Translations under genes and position numbers: made by a program | The notes under the pieces: generated by a model | Told to the model about the DNA's origin: nothing | What the model saw: only the letters and a program-made list of their open reading frames with translations | Database searches by the model: none | In this document: positions 1-9,547 of the stretch, in pieces | Layout: each line of letters begins with the position of its first letter | Position numbering within the stretch: the first letter of the stretch is position 1 | Assembly (NCBI RefSeq): GCF_014336955.1 | Contig: NZ_QRAI01000001.1 | Location: forward strand, 806,001 to 870,000 | Direction of reading: 5' to 3' | DNA length: 64,000 nucleotides | DNA from: Saccharophagus sp. K07 | Lineage (GTDB): Bacteria; Pseudomonadota; Gammaproteobacteria; Pseudomonadales; Cellvibrionaceae

Positions 1-3000
1 CATCTGGTGCGCGCATTTCCATTGCACCTTTCCCTAAATTGCAGGGTTTGGAACAGGATGAGCAACTTTATCGTCAACGCACCGGGCAGGCTTTAAAAGC
101 CGAATATGCGCGCGATGCCCTAACCAAAAAACAATTGTTGGTGGAATTAAATTCCGAGGAGTTGGATAAGCGGGCAGTCGAAATTTATCGTAAAGCGCAG
201 ACCTCTTTAAAAGAGAGCGGCTCCAATACCTTATTTTTGGCGATTGGATTTTTGCTGTGGAAACAAAATACCAAAGAGGAACGTCGCTATCGCGCGCCAC
301 TGATTTTATTGCCGGTTTCCCTAGAGCGAAAATCCGTGCGCAGTGGTATTCAAGTCACGGCGAGCGATGATGAGCCCATGTTCAACACTACCCTGGTTGA
401 AATGCTCAAGCGGGATTTCGCCATCGAACTGACCGGCCTGAATAGCGTATTACCGCAAGACCAGAGTGGTATTGATGTCGCAGGCATATGGAACCGGGTG
501 CGGCACGCAATTAAAAGCGTACCGGGATTTGAAGTTGTCGAGGATGTGGTGCTCGGTCACTTTTCCTTCGCCAAATATTTAATGTGGAAGGATCTGGTTG
601 ATCGTTCGGAGGATTTAAAGCGCAATCCGGTGGTAAAACATCTGCTGGAAACGCCGCGAGAGCCTTATGAAAGCGATATTCGTTTTGTGGAACCAGCGGA
701 TATCGATAAACAATATTCTCCATCCGATTTGTTAACGCCATTGCCTGCTGACTCGTCCCAGATGGCTGCCATAGCCACGGCGGATCGCGGTAAGGATTTT
801 GTGATTATAGGTCCGCCCGGTACAGGTAAGAGCCAAACCATCAGTAATCTGATTGCCCATATGCTGGGCAAAGGGAAAAAAGTTCTTTTTGTGTCGGAAA
901 AAACCGCAGCCTTGGAGGTTGTACATCGCCGCTTAAAAGATATTGGTTTGGGCCACTTCTGTTTGGAATTGCATTCCAATAAAGCGAAAAAAGCCGATGT
1001 ATTGGAGCAGTTGCGCACATCCTGGGCGACTTCATCCAAGCTTGATGCCTCCAGTTGGGAAAAAGAAGCTGCGCGTTTGAAAGCCTTGCGCGATCGTTTG
1101 AATCGGGTTGTCGATGCACTGCATACCCCTCGCCGCAACGGTTTGACGCCTCACTATGCGATAGGCATTAAAGTGAGGGATGCGGATCTTGCCGCAAAGA
1201 TAAAACTCTTCTGGCCGAATGCCGATTATCACGACACGCAACAATTGCAGAGATTGCGGGAAGTTGCCCAATGGTTGGAGGTTCAGTCCAAGGCTGTCGG
1301 CAATCTCAAAAATCATTCCCTGCGCATTATTGCCAATCATGATTGGCGACCTCAATGGCAAGAAGAGGTCGTCAACAGCGCCCGTCAATTGCAGGTGCAG
1401 GCAAAACATATGGAGCGTGCATTTCCCTCTTTATGGAATGCTCTGGGTTTAAGCCTAGGCAATGTTCCACTGCATAAATTTGACGCGGTGGCTGAATTGG
1501 GTCAGGTGTTGCTGGATTCTTATCGCAAGCAGTCCGCATTCGCGCTGGAACCGGGTGCAACCGAACGTGTGGACGCTCTGGAAGAGGCGATTAACTATCT
1601 CAAAAAATATATCCAAGCCCAGGCCAAATTAAGCTGTCAGTACGCGCCTTTGGCGTGGCAAAAACTGGATGCAGATGTATTGGGCGAGCGTTGGCGCGAG
1701 GCGAACAATACTTGGTGGCCCAAAAGCTTTTTTACCAAACGCGCTGTTATTAAAGAGCTGAAGCAGGGCGGTGCCTTAGGCAACCCTGATCCCAATAACG
1801 ATATTGAAGTATTGAAACTACTGCGCGATGCCGGTCGCAATATTGATCGTTTGGATCGAGCTCTAAAAGGTCTGCGTGATTGGAATTCCTACGATTCCAA
1901 TCCTGAAGCGATTACAGCACTGAAATCACTTGCCATTCGTTTGCGCACTGCCGTTGGCAAACTGGCTGACGATATGGAATCCATGACGGCCATGCGTGGC
2001 AAAATTCGCGCTTTGCTTTACGACGCCAATGATCTGCTAGCGCCAGAAGCTGCCGTAGGGCGCGTGGTAACGGATTTCCTTGCATCGCTGGACGCTTTCA
2101 ATTCTGCCAAACAAAAATTCGAGGAATTGATCGGCAATACATTGGTTGCTCATTTGGAGAATCATTCTGCTGGCCTGGCAGAAATTGATGTGCTTTGCAG
2201 CGGCATTATCGAAAATCAAACCGCATTAAAAGAGTGGTGTGGCTGGGTGCGCAGACGTTCCGAAGCGCTGGATTGTCAGCTTGCCCCCTTGGTTGAAGCA
2301 ATTGAAAACGGCAGTGTGACTCCGGATGAAGTGACAGAGGTTTTTGAAGCCGCCTATTGCGCATGGTGGTCTGCTGCCGTGATCGGCGAAGACGAAGTGT
2401 TGCGAACATTTTCCTCGCCGGAGCACGAGGCGGATATCAAAGCCTTCCGTAAATTGGATACCGAATTTTGCCAGCTCACCGCGCGTTATATTGCAGCAAA
2501 ACTCTCCGGTCAGATTCCCAATGCGGACGATATCAAGCGCAGTTCGTCCTGGGGAATTTTGCGTCATGAATTGCAAAAGAAAACGCGGCACAAGCCGGTG
2601 CGGGAGTTGATGGAAGAAATTCCGGATGTGATTACTTCTCTATCGCCCTGTTTAATGATGTCACCCTTATCAGTCGCGCAATTTCTATCGGCCAGTCAGA
2701 CTTTGTTCGACGTCATTATTTTTGACGAAGCTTCGCAAATTACCGTGTGGGACGCGGTGGGGGCTTTGGCGCGTGGACAGCAAGTGATTGTCGCGGGCGA
2801 TCCCAAACAAATGCCGCCGACCAATTTCTTCGCCCGCTCTGAGGATGATCCGGATGGCGAGGTGGATTATGAGGGCGATCTGGAAAGTATTCTGGATGAA
2901 TTGATTGGCTCCAGCATTCCGCAGCGAGTTTTGAATCTGCACTACAGATCCAGACGTGAAAGTTTGATTGCGTTTTCCAATAGCCGTTATTACGACAGCT

Positions 3001-3193
3001 CGCTGGTGACTTTTCCAGCGCCTGTGCATCCGGATAAAGGTGTGTCTCTGGTCAAATGCGAAGGTTTTTATGCGCGCGGCAAAGGCCGACACAATTTGGG
3101 CGAAGCCAAAAGCATAGTGGCGGAAATTGTTAGACGACTAACCTCTCCAGATCAGGCAGTTCGCTCCCGCTCTATCGGCGTTGTCACATTTAA

Positions 3194-4353
3194 GGAAGCT
3201 CTGATTAAGTTCAAATTTTTTCACTCATATTTTTTGAATAATTCTCAATTTCATTCATGGCGGAAAAGGCATGATTTTTCCCGTTTTTCCTACTTGTTTT
3301 GCCTTAAATCTGGCCAATTGCCAGATTTAAGGCGCACTGACCCTAGGTCAGCAAGAATTTCTTGCAGGTAAGCAGGTTTGCAAAACCCGCTAAAACATAA
3401 AGCCGGTTGGTATTTTTGGCGAGTCCCCGGTAACGCACTTTGGCATAGCCAAACTGCTGTTTGATCTTTAAAAATACGTGCTCTACTTTCGCTCGCACTT
3501 GGGCCTTGGCTTTTTCTGCCCGTGCGGCAATTCCTCTTAATGTTTTGCGAACACCGGGACGCTGACTAATTAGCCAATCCACTTCCACATCTTTTAGCTC
3601 GGGTCTTTTTTCTGCGCCGCGATATCCCGCGTCGCCCCAAACGGTACCCTCTTCGCCGTGCAGCAGTTCCGACAATTGCGTTATATCGTGCTCATTGGCA
3701 GACGTGGTAGTTAGCGTATGAACAACACCCAAAGTATCATCCACGCCAACATGCATTTTCATCCCAAAATGCCATTCGTTGCCTTTCTTGGTTTGATGCA
3801 TTTCGGGATCACGCTCACCATTTTCATTTTTGGTCGAGGTGGGCGCTTCGATAATAGTGGCATCAACAATACTACCTTCTTTCAGTATTAATCCCTGTTT
3901 GTCGAGATGGCGGTTCACTTCTTTAAAAAGGGCTTCGCCTAAATTGTAGCGCTCTAACAAATGGCGGAATTTCAAAATAGTGGTTTCGTCCGGTATGGAA
4001 CCGCTCAAGCTCAAGCCTGCGAATCTGCGCATGGATTCGATCTCGTACAGTGAATCCTCCATAGCTGGGTCGCTGAGATTGTAAAACAGCTGCATGCAGT
4101 GAACTCGCAGCATGACATTTAACGGGTAGGGATGGCGCCCTTGGCCATTTTTGGGGTAATGCCGCTGGATCTTGCGCTCCAATTGCTTCCAGGGAATCAG
4201 CGTATCCATTTGTTCGAGAAACTTTTCCCGCCGGGTTTTGCGCTTCTTTGCGTTATATTCGGCTTCGGCAAAAGTGAGCTGATTCATAATCGATTACCCT
4301 AAGAGTTGAGCTGTGCTAATTATGCCAAATTTTTGGACTTAACCAGAGGCTCC
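3194..4353 (-). mobile_element. IS5-family insertion sequence, copy A
   Basis: A 1160-bp element with imperfect terminal inverted repeats of about 28 bp: GGAAGCTCTGATTAAGTTC at the left end against GGAGCCTCTGGTTAAGTCC read inward from the right. It is flanked on both sides by TTAA (3190-3193 and 4354-4357), matching the 4-bp YTAR target duplication of the IS5 group. One transposase gene fills most of it. A perfect palindrome at about 3304-3330 lies just past the transposase stop and may act as its terminator. It appears identical to copy B at 6784-7943, so both insertions look recent. It interrupts the helicase-nuclease gene. Confidence 0.95.
3343..4287 (-). CDS. IS5-family DDE transposase (copy A)
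   Basis: 314-residue transposase with the IS5 layout: an N-terminal helical DNA-binding region (residues about 20-110, with RHPYPLNVMLRVHCMQ), then the RNase H-like catalytic core. DDE candidates are the Asp in IVDATIIEAP, the Asp in WGDAGYRG, and the Glu in KVEHVFLKIKQQFGYAKVRYRG, which is the Y-R-E signature region of the IS4/IS5 superfamily. Length is normal for a single-ORF IS5 element and no frameshift is seen, so it should be functional. It catalyses cut-and-paste or replicative movement of the element. Confidence 0.95.
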   Translation of the reverse strand: MNQLTFAEAEYNAKKRKTRREKFLEQMDTLIPWKQLERKIQRHYPKNGQGRHPYPLNVMLRVHCMQLFYNLSDPAMEDSLYEIESMRRFAGLSLSGSIPDETTILKFRHLLERYNLGEALFKEVNRHLDKQGLILKEGSIVDATIIEAPTSTKNENGERDPEMHQTKKGNEWHFGMKMHVGVDDTLGVVHTLTTTSANEHDITQLSELLHGEEGTVWGDAGYRGAEKRPELKDVEVDWLISQRPGVRKTLRGIAARAEKAKAQVRAKVEHVFLKIKQQFGYAKVRYRGLAKNTNRLYVLAGFANLLTCKKFLLT

Positions 4354-5164
4354 TTAATTCAGAACAGCAGACATTAATCGAAGACTTATTGGATAAAGCG
4401 CGCTCGGATGATCCATCCATAGAATGGGCTTTTTCCGAAGAAAGTACTCTGGAACCGGTTTTTGTCAAAAATCTGGAAACGGTCCAAGGTGATGAGCGCG
4501 ATGTGATTTTATTTAGCATTACCTTTGGCCCGGACGAAGCCGGTCATATGACCATGAATTTTGGTCCTCTCAATCGTACCGGTGGCGAGCGGCGATTAAA
4601 CGTGGCTCTGACGCGCGCAAGACACGAGATGATGGTGTTTTCCACAATGCCATCGGACCGCATAGATTTATCTCGCACACAAGCGCGCGCGGTTGCCGAT
4701 TTAAAACATTTCCTCGAATACGCCGAGCGCGGCCCCGTTGCTTTGGCCGCTGCCGTGCGCGGTTCCATGGGGGATTTTGAATCACCTTTCGAAACTGCCG
4801 TTGCGCGCGCCTTGCAGGAAAAAGGTTGGACCGTACATCCGCAAATCGGTGTATCCGCCTATCGTATTGATTTGGGCATAGTACATCCGGATAAACCTGG
4901 ATTGTATTTGGCCGGTATTGAATGCGACGGCGCCATGTACCACAGCTCTGCATACGCCAGAGAGCGCGACAAAATTCGCCAATCCGTATTGGAAGGCTTG
5001 GGGTGGACGTTATTTAGAGTCTGGTCCACCGATTGGTGGACCAATCGCGCGAAAGCGTCAGAAACTATTGATGCGGCATTAAAACGCCGTTTGGAACAAA
5101 CGAAATAAAATTGATCGTCGGCAGACGCTTGGTGATTAGCTTGGTTTCTGCTGGCGCAAAACAA

Positions 5165-6265
5165 TTATTCGTTATTGTTGGCCGATAATAGCTGTTCCGC
5201 CCGCGCCAATGCGGTATCCAAGCTTGATTTAAGCCGTTTAATCTCTTCGGCATACTTTTCACGTACTTCGGCATCCGCACGACGTTCAGCTTCGCGTTGT
5301 GCAATGTCCAACTTTGCTGATTGAAAGCATTGTGCGTCCTGTGTGGCGATTTGGATTTCTTTTTCAACTAGAGCTGCGCGATCAAGTTCACCTTTTTGAA
5401 ATTGCCGTCGCAATGAAACGCTCGGTTCACCCGGGTAAGTAAAAGTCAGGCCCTTTTCCGCCATGCAATTTTGCCAATCCTGAAGCGCCTTTTGATAATC
5501 CGCGTCCTCAACAACAATATTGTCAATTTTTTTTCGAATCTGCGTTTCCAGAACTTCCGCTTTCATCTGCTCTATATCGTTCCCATAAACCGAGCGCTGC
5601 GCGTCTGACAGGCAAGACTCTGTGTCCCAGACGACAGTGCCAAAGCCGGGCACTTCGACATTAACCCAAGAGCCTTCTTGTGGAACGGCGCTAAGATCAG
5701 GCTTTTTTCCTCCAAACGCTTCATCCCACGCAACTTGTGTTGCTTCATCGAGTTGGGCAAGCAAATCCTCATTTGCATCGGGTGGCAGAGGTAGTCCTTC
5801 ACTGTCCAAGCCCGCGGAAATTCCGTAGCCTATTTCGCTTGCCGCTTTTATATCGCCAGAGCTTATGGCTTCACCCCAGGGGTCAAGCTCTTCGTTAGCA
5901 AAATAGCGGTTAGGAATATATTCAAATCCTCTTTCATTCATACAGCGCGAAATAGCAATTTCCTCCGCATCATGCAGCATGCGAGACTGTTCATCGTTGG
6001 GAATAAGTTCTTGCAAGGGGGCCTCGAATTCTTGTTCTTCATCGAGTTCTGCTTTGCTTATTTCGGGCGTTTTCATCGAAATCAGTATTTCAGTCGCAAT
6101 CTCTGGGTATTGAGCTGCTTGGGCTTCTGCTATTTGAGCAACTTTCTCCGTATTTAGATCCGAAGCGGAAAGTAATCGATAAGAGATAAAGATTAAAGAT
6201 ATTCCGGCAAAGCTGTATCCGAGCCGTCTTAAAATTTTGCGTCGCTGCAGCATCCACAGTCTCAT
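5165..6265 (-). CDS. membrane-anchored four-cysteine protein of unknown function
   Basis: 366 residues. A basic N-terminus (LQRRKILRRL) and one hydrophobic segment (residues about 15-33) predict an inner-membrane anchor with the rest outside the cytoplasm. The body has four spaced cysteines in recurring contexts: CMNERGF, SCLSDAQ, NCMAEKG and QCFQSA. The paired Cys-Met/aromatic contexts look like an internal duplication whose halves could each hold a disulfide. The C-terminal 90 residues are highly charged and helical (QREAERRADAEVREKYAEEIKRL). I do not recognise a named family. It is convergent with the 3' end of the helicase-nuclease pseudogene and lies downstream of the I36-like gene on the same strand, 68 bases away across a terminator-like hairpin. 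Confidence 0.75.
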   Translation of the reverse strand: MRLWMLQRRKILRRLGYSFAGISLIFISYRLLSASDLNTEKVAQIAEAQAAQYPEIATEILISMKTPEISKAELDEEQEFEAPLQELIPNDEQSRMLHDAEEIAISRCMNERGFEYIPNRYFANEELDPWGEAISSGDIKAASEIGYGISAGLDSEGLPLPPDANEDLLAQLDEATQVAWDEAFGGKKPDLSAVPQEGSWVNVEVPGFGTVVWDTESCLSDAQRSVYGNDIEQMKAEVLETQIRKKIDNIVVEDADYQKALQDWQNCMAEKGLTFTYPGEPSVSLRRQFQKGELDRAALVEKEIQIATQDAQCFQSAKLDIAQREAERRADAEVREKYAEEIKRLKSSLDTALARAEQLLSANNNE

Positions 6266-6305
6266 TACTTAAATGACTAAAGTGATTTAAATATAGATAA
6301 AATAG

Positions 6306-6325
6306 TCCCGCCTAAGGCGGGACTT
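6306..6325 (-). terminator. hairpin terminator after the I36-like gene
   Basis: GTCCCGCC and GGCGGGAC form an 8-bp GC stem with a 3-base loop, followed on the minus strand by a T-rich stretch (ATTTTATC). It sits just past the stop of the gene at 6334-6747. Confidence 0.7.
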
Positions 6326-6333
6326 GGAAAGAG

Positions 6334-6747
6334 TTATTGTTTGGGGCATTTTTCCACTTTTGTTGCGTCAGTCCATTTGTTAGATGAGACGACGTCTTTC
6401 CATTCGTGAAGCACATGCACTGTGCTAACCGGAATGACTGGTCCCCAAGTGTAAAGGGTATGTTTTTTCTTCAGCAGAAATACGTCCTCTTTTTTTTGCC
6501 CGTAGTTTTGATTGTAGCCTGTATACAAGCAATTATTCTGACTTCTTCCGTTGTTATAGAACGAATCTGCCTTGTTATCCCATTTAAAATCGCCCCAGTC
6601 ATCATTGTTGTATTGGACGCTCCCCGATTTTCCTGTTTCTCTATCACTAAAACAGGTGTAGCCAGCACTACAAGCAGATGCAGTTGGGGCGCCAATAAAA
6701 GCTGAGAAAAAAGTAGCAGAAAATAGAACCTTTAAAGAATTTTTCAT
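6334..6747 (-). CDS. secreted peptidase inhibitor I36-like protein
   Basis: 137 residues from the ATG at 6747, which has GGAGGG 8 bases upstream; a longer open frame begins inside the IS and is discarded. The N-terminus MKNSLKVLFSATFFSAFIGA...SA is a Sec signal peptide. The mature part opens CSAGYTCFSDRETGKSG and continues NNDDWGDFKWDNKADSFYNNG then CLYTGYNQ. This pattern of Cys, aromatic and N-x-D repeats matches the I36/SMPI-type beta-gamma-crystallin-like inhibitors of extracellular metalloproteases. The inhibitor function is inferred from family resemblance. IS copy B ends 36 bases upstream of the start, so the native promoter is probably gone or replaced. Confidence 0.75.
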   Translation of the reverse strand: MKNSLKVLFSATFFSAFIGAPTASACSAGYTCFSDRETGKSGSVQYNNDDWGDFKWDNKADSFYNNGRSQNNCLYTGYNQNYGQKKEDVFLLKKKHTLYTWGPVIPVSTVHVLHEWKDVVSSNKWTDATKVEKCPKQ

Positions 6748-6783
6748 TTTTGTTTCCCTCCATTTGGGTGGAGGCGATTCTAA

Positions 6784-7943
6784 GGAAGCTCTGATTAAGT
6801 TCAAATTTTTTCACTCATATTTTTTGAATAATTCTCAATTTCATTCATGGCGGAAAAGGCATGATTTTTCCCGTTTTTCCTACTTGTTTTGCCTTAAATC
6901 TGGCCAATTGCCAGATTTAAGGCGCACTGACCCTAGGTCAGCAAGAATTTCTTGCAGGTAAGCAGGTTTGCAAAACCCGCTAAAACATAAAGCCGGTTGG
7001 TATTTTTGGCGAGTCCCCGGTAACGCACTTTGGCATAGCCAAACTGCTGTTTGATCTTTAAAAATACGTGCTCTACTTTCGCTCGCACTTGGGCCTTGGC
7101 TTTTTCTGCCCGTGCGGCAATTCCTCTTAATGTTTTGCGAACACCGGGACGCTGACTAATTAGCCAATCCACTTCCACATCTTTTAGCTCGGGTCTTTTT
7201 TCTGCGCCGCGATATCCCGCGTCGCCCCAAACGGTACCCTCTTCGCCGTGCAGCAGTTCCGACAATTGCGTTATATCGTGCTCATTGGCAGACGTGGTAG
7301 TTAGCGTATGAACAACACCCAAAGTATCATCCACGCCAACATGCATTTTCATCCCAAAATGCCATTCGTTGCCTTTCTTGGTTTGATGCATTTCGGGATC
7401 ACGCTCACCATTTTCATTTTTGGTCGAGGTGGGCGCTTCGATAATAGTGGCATCAACAATACTACCTTCTTTCAGTATTAATCCCTGTTTGTCGAGATGG
7501 CGGTTCACTTCTTTAAAAAGGGCTTCGCCTAAATTGTAGCGCTCTAACAAATGGCGGAATTTCAAAATAGTGGTTTCGTCCGGTATGGAACCGCTCAAGC
7601 TCAAGCCTGCGAATCTGCGCATGGATTCGATCTCGTACAGTGAATCCTCCATAGCTGGGTCGCTGAGATTGTAAAACAGCTGCATGCAGTGAACTCGCAG
7701 CATGACATTTAACGGGTAGGGATGGCGCCCTTGGCCATTTTTGGGGTAATGCCGCTGGATCTTGCGCTCCAATTGCTTCCAGGGAATCAGCGTATCCATT
7801 TGTTCGAGAAACTTTTCCCGCCGGGTTTTGCGCTTCTTTGCGTTATATTCGGCTTCGGCAAAAGTGAGCTGATTCATAATCGATTACCCTAAGAGTTGAG
7901 CTGTGCTAATTATGCCAAATTTTTGGACTTAACCAGAGGCTCC
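6784..7943 (-). mobile_element. IS5-family insertion sequence, copy B
   Basis: A 1160-bp element in the same orientation as copy A; by eye the two are identical across their length. The left flank is CTAA (6780-6783) but the right flank is TTAG (7944-7947). These are reverse complements, not a direct repeat, so this copy does not show a normal 4-bp target duplication. The simplest reading is that two insertions recombined and the DNA between them was deleted, consistent with the headless gene that begins at the right end. Confidence 0.95.
6933..7877 (-). CDS. IS5-family DDE transposase (copy B)
   Basis: 314 residues, identical in sequence to the copy A transposase, with the same DDE-type core and Y-R-E signature region. 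Intact start and stop. Two identical intact copies 2.4 kb apart in direct orientation offer a substrate for homologous deletion of the region between them. Confidence 0.95.
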   Translation of the reverse strand: MNQLTFAEAEYNAKKRKTRREKFLEQMDTLIPWKQLERKIQRHYPKNGQGRHPYPLNVMLRVHCMQLFYNLSDPAMEDSLYEIESMRRFAGLSLSGSIPDETTILKFRHLLERYNLGEALFKEVNRHLDKQGLILKEGSIVDATIIEAPTSTKNENGERDPEMHQTKKGNEWHFGMKMHVGVDDTLGVVHTLTTTSANEHDITQLSELLHGEEGTVWGDAGYRGAEKRPELKDVEVDWLISQRPGVRKTLRGIAARAEKAKAQVRAKVEHVFLKIKQQFGYAKVRYRGLAKNTNRLYVLAGFANLLTCKKFLLT

Positions 7944-8890
7944 TTAGATTGGGTGCAGCACTGCCGGAATCATTCACGAGATCCGCCAATGCAAAATATT
8001 ATGTGCCGCACAATGATACCAGTTTGCAGCTTCTGCGATTTTCGATTCGTTATCTGGATGGTCAGGACTGGATATCCGATATTCGGACTACTACTTCTTC
8101 AGTGCCTCCTTTTGAGCGCTCTATCTATATCACCGTTAATAATGCAATGAAGGATCTGCCCGGATTATATAGAGCTGATATAACGGCAACTTCCGCTGTG
8201 GGCGGTCAGGATACTTTTCGAGTTGTCCGCGATCTTTACACCGGTTTTGATGACCACTTTGTCGAATTTATATTAGGTGGGGAGTCGGATGAGAGAGTGA
8301 CCAGCCGCATTGTTGGAGTAAATGTTTTGAACTCTCAGCCATTTCAATGGTGGGCGGAGAAAGATGGTGATTGGTTCGATATAGACACTAAAATCACAGA
8401 CATTGTTATCAGTGTTGGCTATGAAGCCATAGTCAATATGCAGAATGGTGAGGCCGCTAGAGGTTCTATCACTCTCAAAAGTGATCATCCGGAAATCGCT
8501 GATTACACTTTCCCTGTTACAGCGCAAAAAAGATTTACCGAAATTCAATTTTTTGAACCTGCAGAAGTGGTTGCTGGGCAGCCTTTTATTTTGACGGTGA
8601 GAGGAAAGTTTCTGCCAGACCCTGGCACTACTGCGTGGATTGCTTTCTCTGACGGTTCCTTTGGAACGCTTTCATACAATAATGAGTTAGCGACTTACCA
8701 AATTACTCATGATGGAATAAGTCTTCCGGGAGAATATAAATTTCATGCCCCATCCTCTCTGGAGTGGAAGGCGGACAATGATGGATTCCCTGGATTGCGT
8801 TTTGTTCCGGATTCGAGCTTGAGAGTCGTCGATGAAAGTCAGGCAAAATCCGCAGAAAAATTGCAGTGGCGTATCCAGCCCATTAAGTGA
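7944..8890 (+). pseudogene. 5'-truncated exported beta-domain protein next to IS copy B
   Basis: The open frame enters directly from the IS end; the first possible start is a TTG at 7949, with no ribosome site and no signal peptide, so the 5' part is missing. The remaining 313 residues are beta-rich. Residues about 15-90 (SIRYLDGQDWISDIRT, SIYITVNN) look like a BACON-type Ig domain, and VVAGQPFILTVRGKFLPDPG resembles an IPT/TIG domain. The character is similar to the intact BACON-like lipoprotein at 20009-22354, and a lost signal peptide and lipobox are expected. Probably a dead remnant of a larger surface protein. Confidence 0.75.
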
Positions 8891-8909
8891 ATTTCCAGCC
8901 TCGTTGTAT

Positions 8910-8937
8910 GGAATCCGGCGAAAAATCGTCGGATTCC
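8910..8937 (+). terminator. possible hairpin after the truncated gene
   Basis: GGAATCCG and CGGATTCC pair across a 12-base loop, 20 bases past the stop. No strong T-run follows, so termination efficiency is uncertain. Confidence 0.4.
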
Positions 8938-9116
8938 TTACTTCAATCATCCGTAACCAATCTTGTTTTATTTTTGATCGCCGTTTGAGCAAAAAATGGC
9001 GATTGCCTCTTCTGTTCAGTACCTCGCACATAGGCATGTAAAGGGAGCATAGAGGCGCACGCCTTTTTATGGCAGAATCCCGCCCCACTTTTATTTACAA
9101 TCTTAGGGATAACACC

Positions 9117-9530
9117 GTGTTAGAAACGACGCTTACCACTCTTAATGGTCTTCCTCCATTTCTTGCCTATTTTGCGGTTGCAGTAGCGCTTTTTGTCGCT
9201 TTTTCGTTCATCTATTCATGGGTGACGCCGCATCACGAGTTCGAGCTGATTCGCGCCAACAACGTCTCCGCTGCGCTGGCGTTCGGTGGGGCACTGATCG
9301 GTTTTGCGCTTCCGCTTTCCAGCGCGATTAGTCACTCACTGTCCATTTTGGATTGCGCCATTTGGGGTGCGGTGGCATTGGTCGTGCAGGTTTTAACGTT
9401 TGTGGTGTTGCGTGTGTTGGTCCGGCAATTGCCGGAACGCATCACCAAGGGAGAAGTTGCAGCAGGCGCGCTGTCTGCTGCTGTGGCCATAGCGGTAGGA
9501 CACATCAATGCCGCTTGTATGACCTATTAA
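9117..9530 (+). CDS. DUF350 membrane protein (YjfL-like)
   Basis: About 137 residues from the GTG at 9117, chosen because family members begin MLETxLxxLNGLPxFLAYF; the in-frame ATG at 9069 would add 16 non-conserved residues and has no ribosome site. Four hydrophobic segments at about residues 12-35, 50-75, 82-105 and 115-137 give the usual DUF350 fold, with the conserved VTPHHEFELIRANNVSAALAFGG loop. First gene of an operon with the DUF1190 protein and the glutathionylspermidine-synthase-like protein, the same trio as enteric yjfL-yjfM-yjfC. Biochemical function is unknown. Confidence 0.85.
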   Translation: MLETTLTTLNGLPPFLAYFAVAVALFVAFSFIYSWVTPHHEFELIRANNVSAALAFGGALIGFALPLSSAISHSLSILDCAIWGAVALVVQVLTFVVLRVLVRQLPERITKGEVAAGALSAAVAIAVGHINAACMTY

Positions 9531-9547
9531 TTGGGAGATAGCAGATT

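Larger units (their letters stand above)
3..5108 (+). pseudogene. DUF4011 / SF1 helicase / Vsr-like nuclease, split by an IS5 element
   Basis: Large superfamily 1 helicase-nuclease whose 5' end lies left of the window; the frame is open from base 3. Walker A GPPGTGKS is near base 813 and Walker B-like FDEASQ near 2725. After the IS, the C-terminal helicase motifs VQGDERD and NVALTRARHEMMVF are followed by a Vsr/MTES_1575-type PD-(D/E)XK fold (YRIDLGI, then GIECDGAMYHSS). The N-terminal part (SGSNTLFLAIGFLLW) resembles DUF4011. The insert plus one TTAA copy is 1164 bases, a multiple of three. Removing it fuses GVVTF to NSEQQTLIEDL in frame with no lost residue, so the gene was intact before insertion. 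With the IS in place the product stops at 3371 after IS-encoded residues and lacks the last helicase motifs and the nuclease. DUF4011-helicase-Vsr proteins are reported among anti-phage systems; defence here is inference. A separately translated 239-residue 3' piece starting at 4389 is possible. Confidence 0.9.

Noticed and set aside
3194-7943. Composite transposon made of the two IS5 copies.
   Set aside because: Copy A has its own TTAA target duplication and sits in a gene whose 3' part continues directly after it, so it inserted alone.
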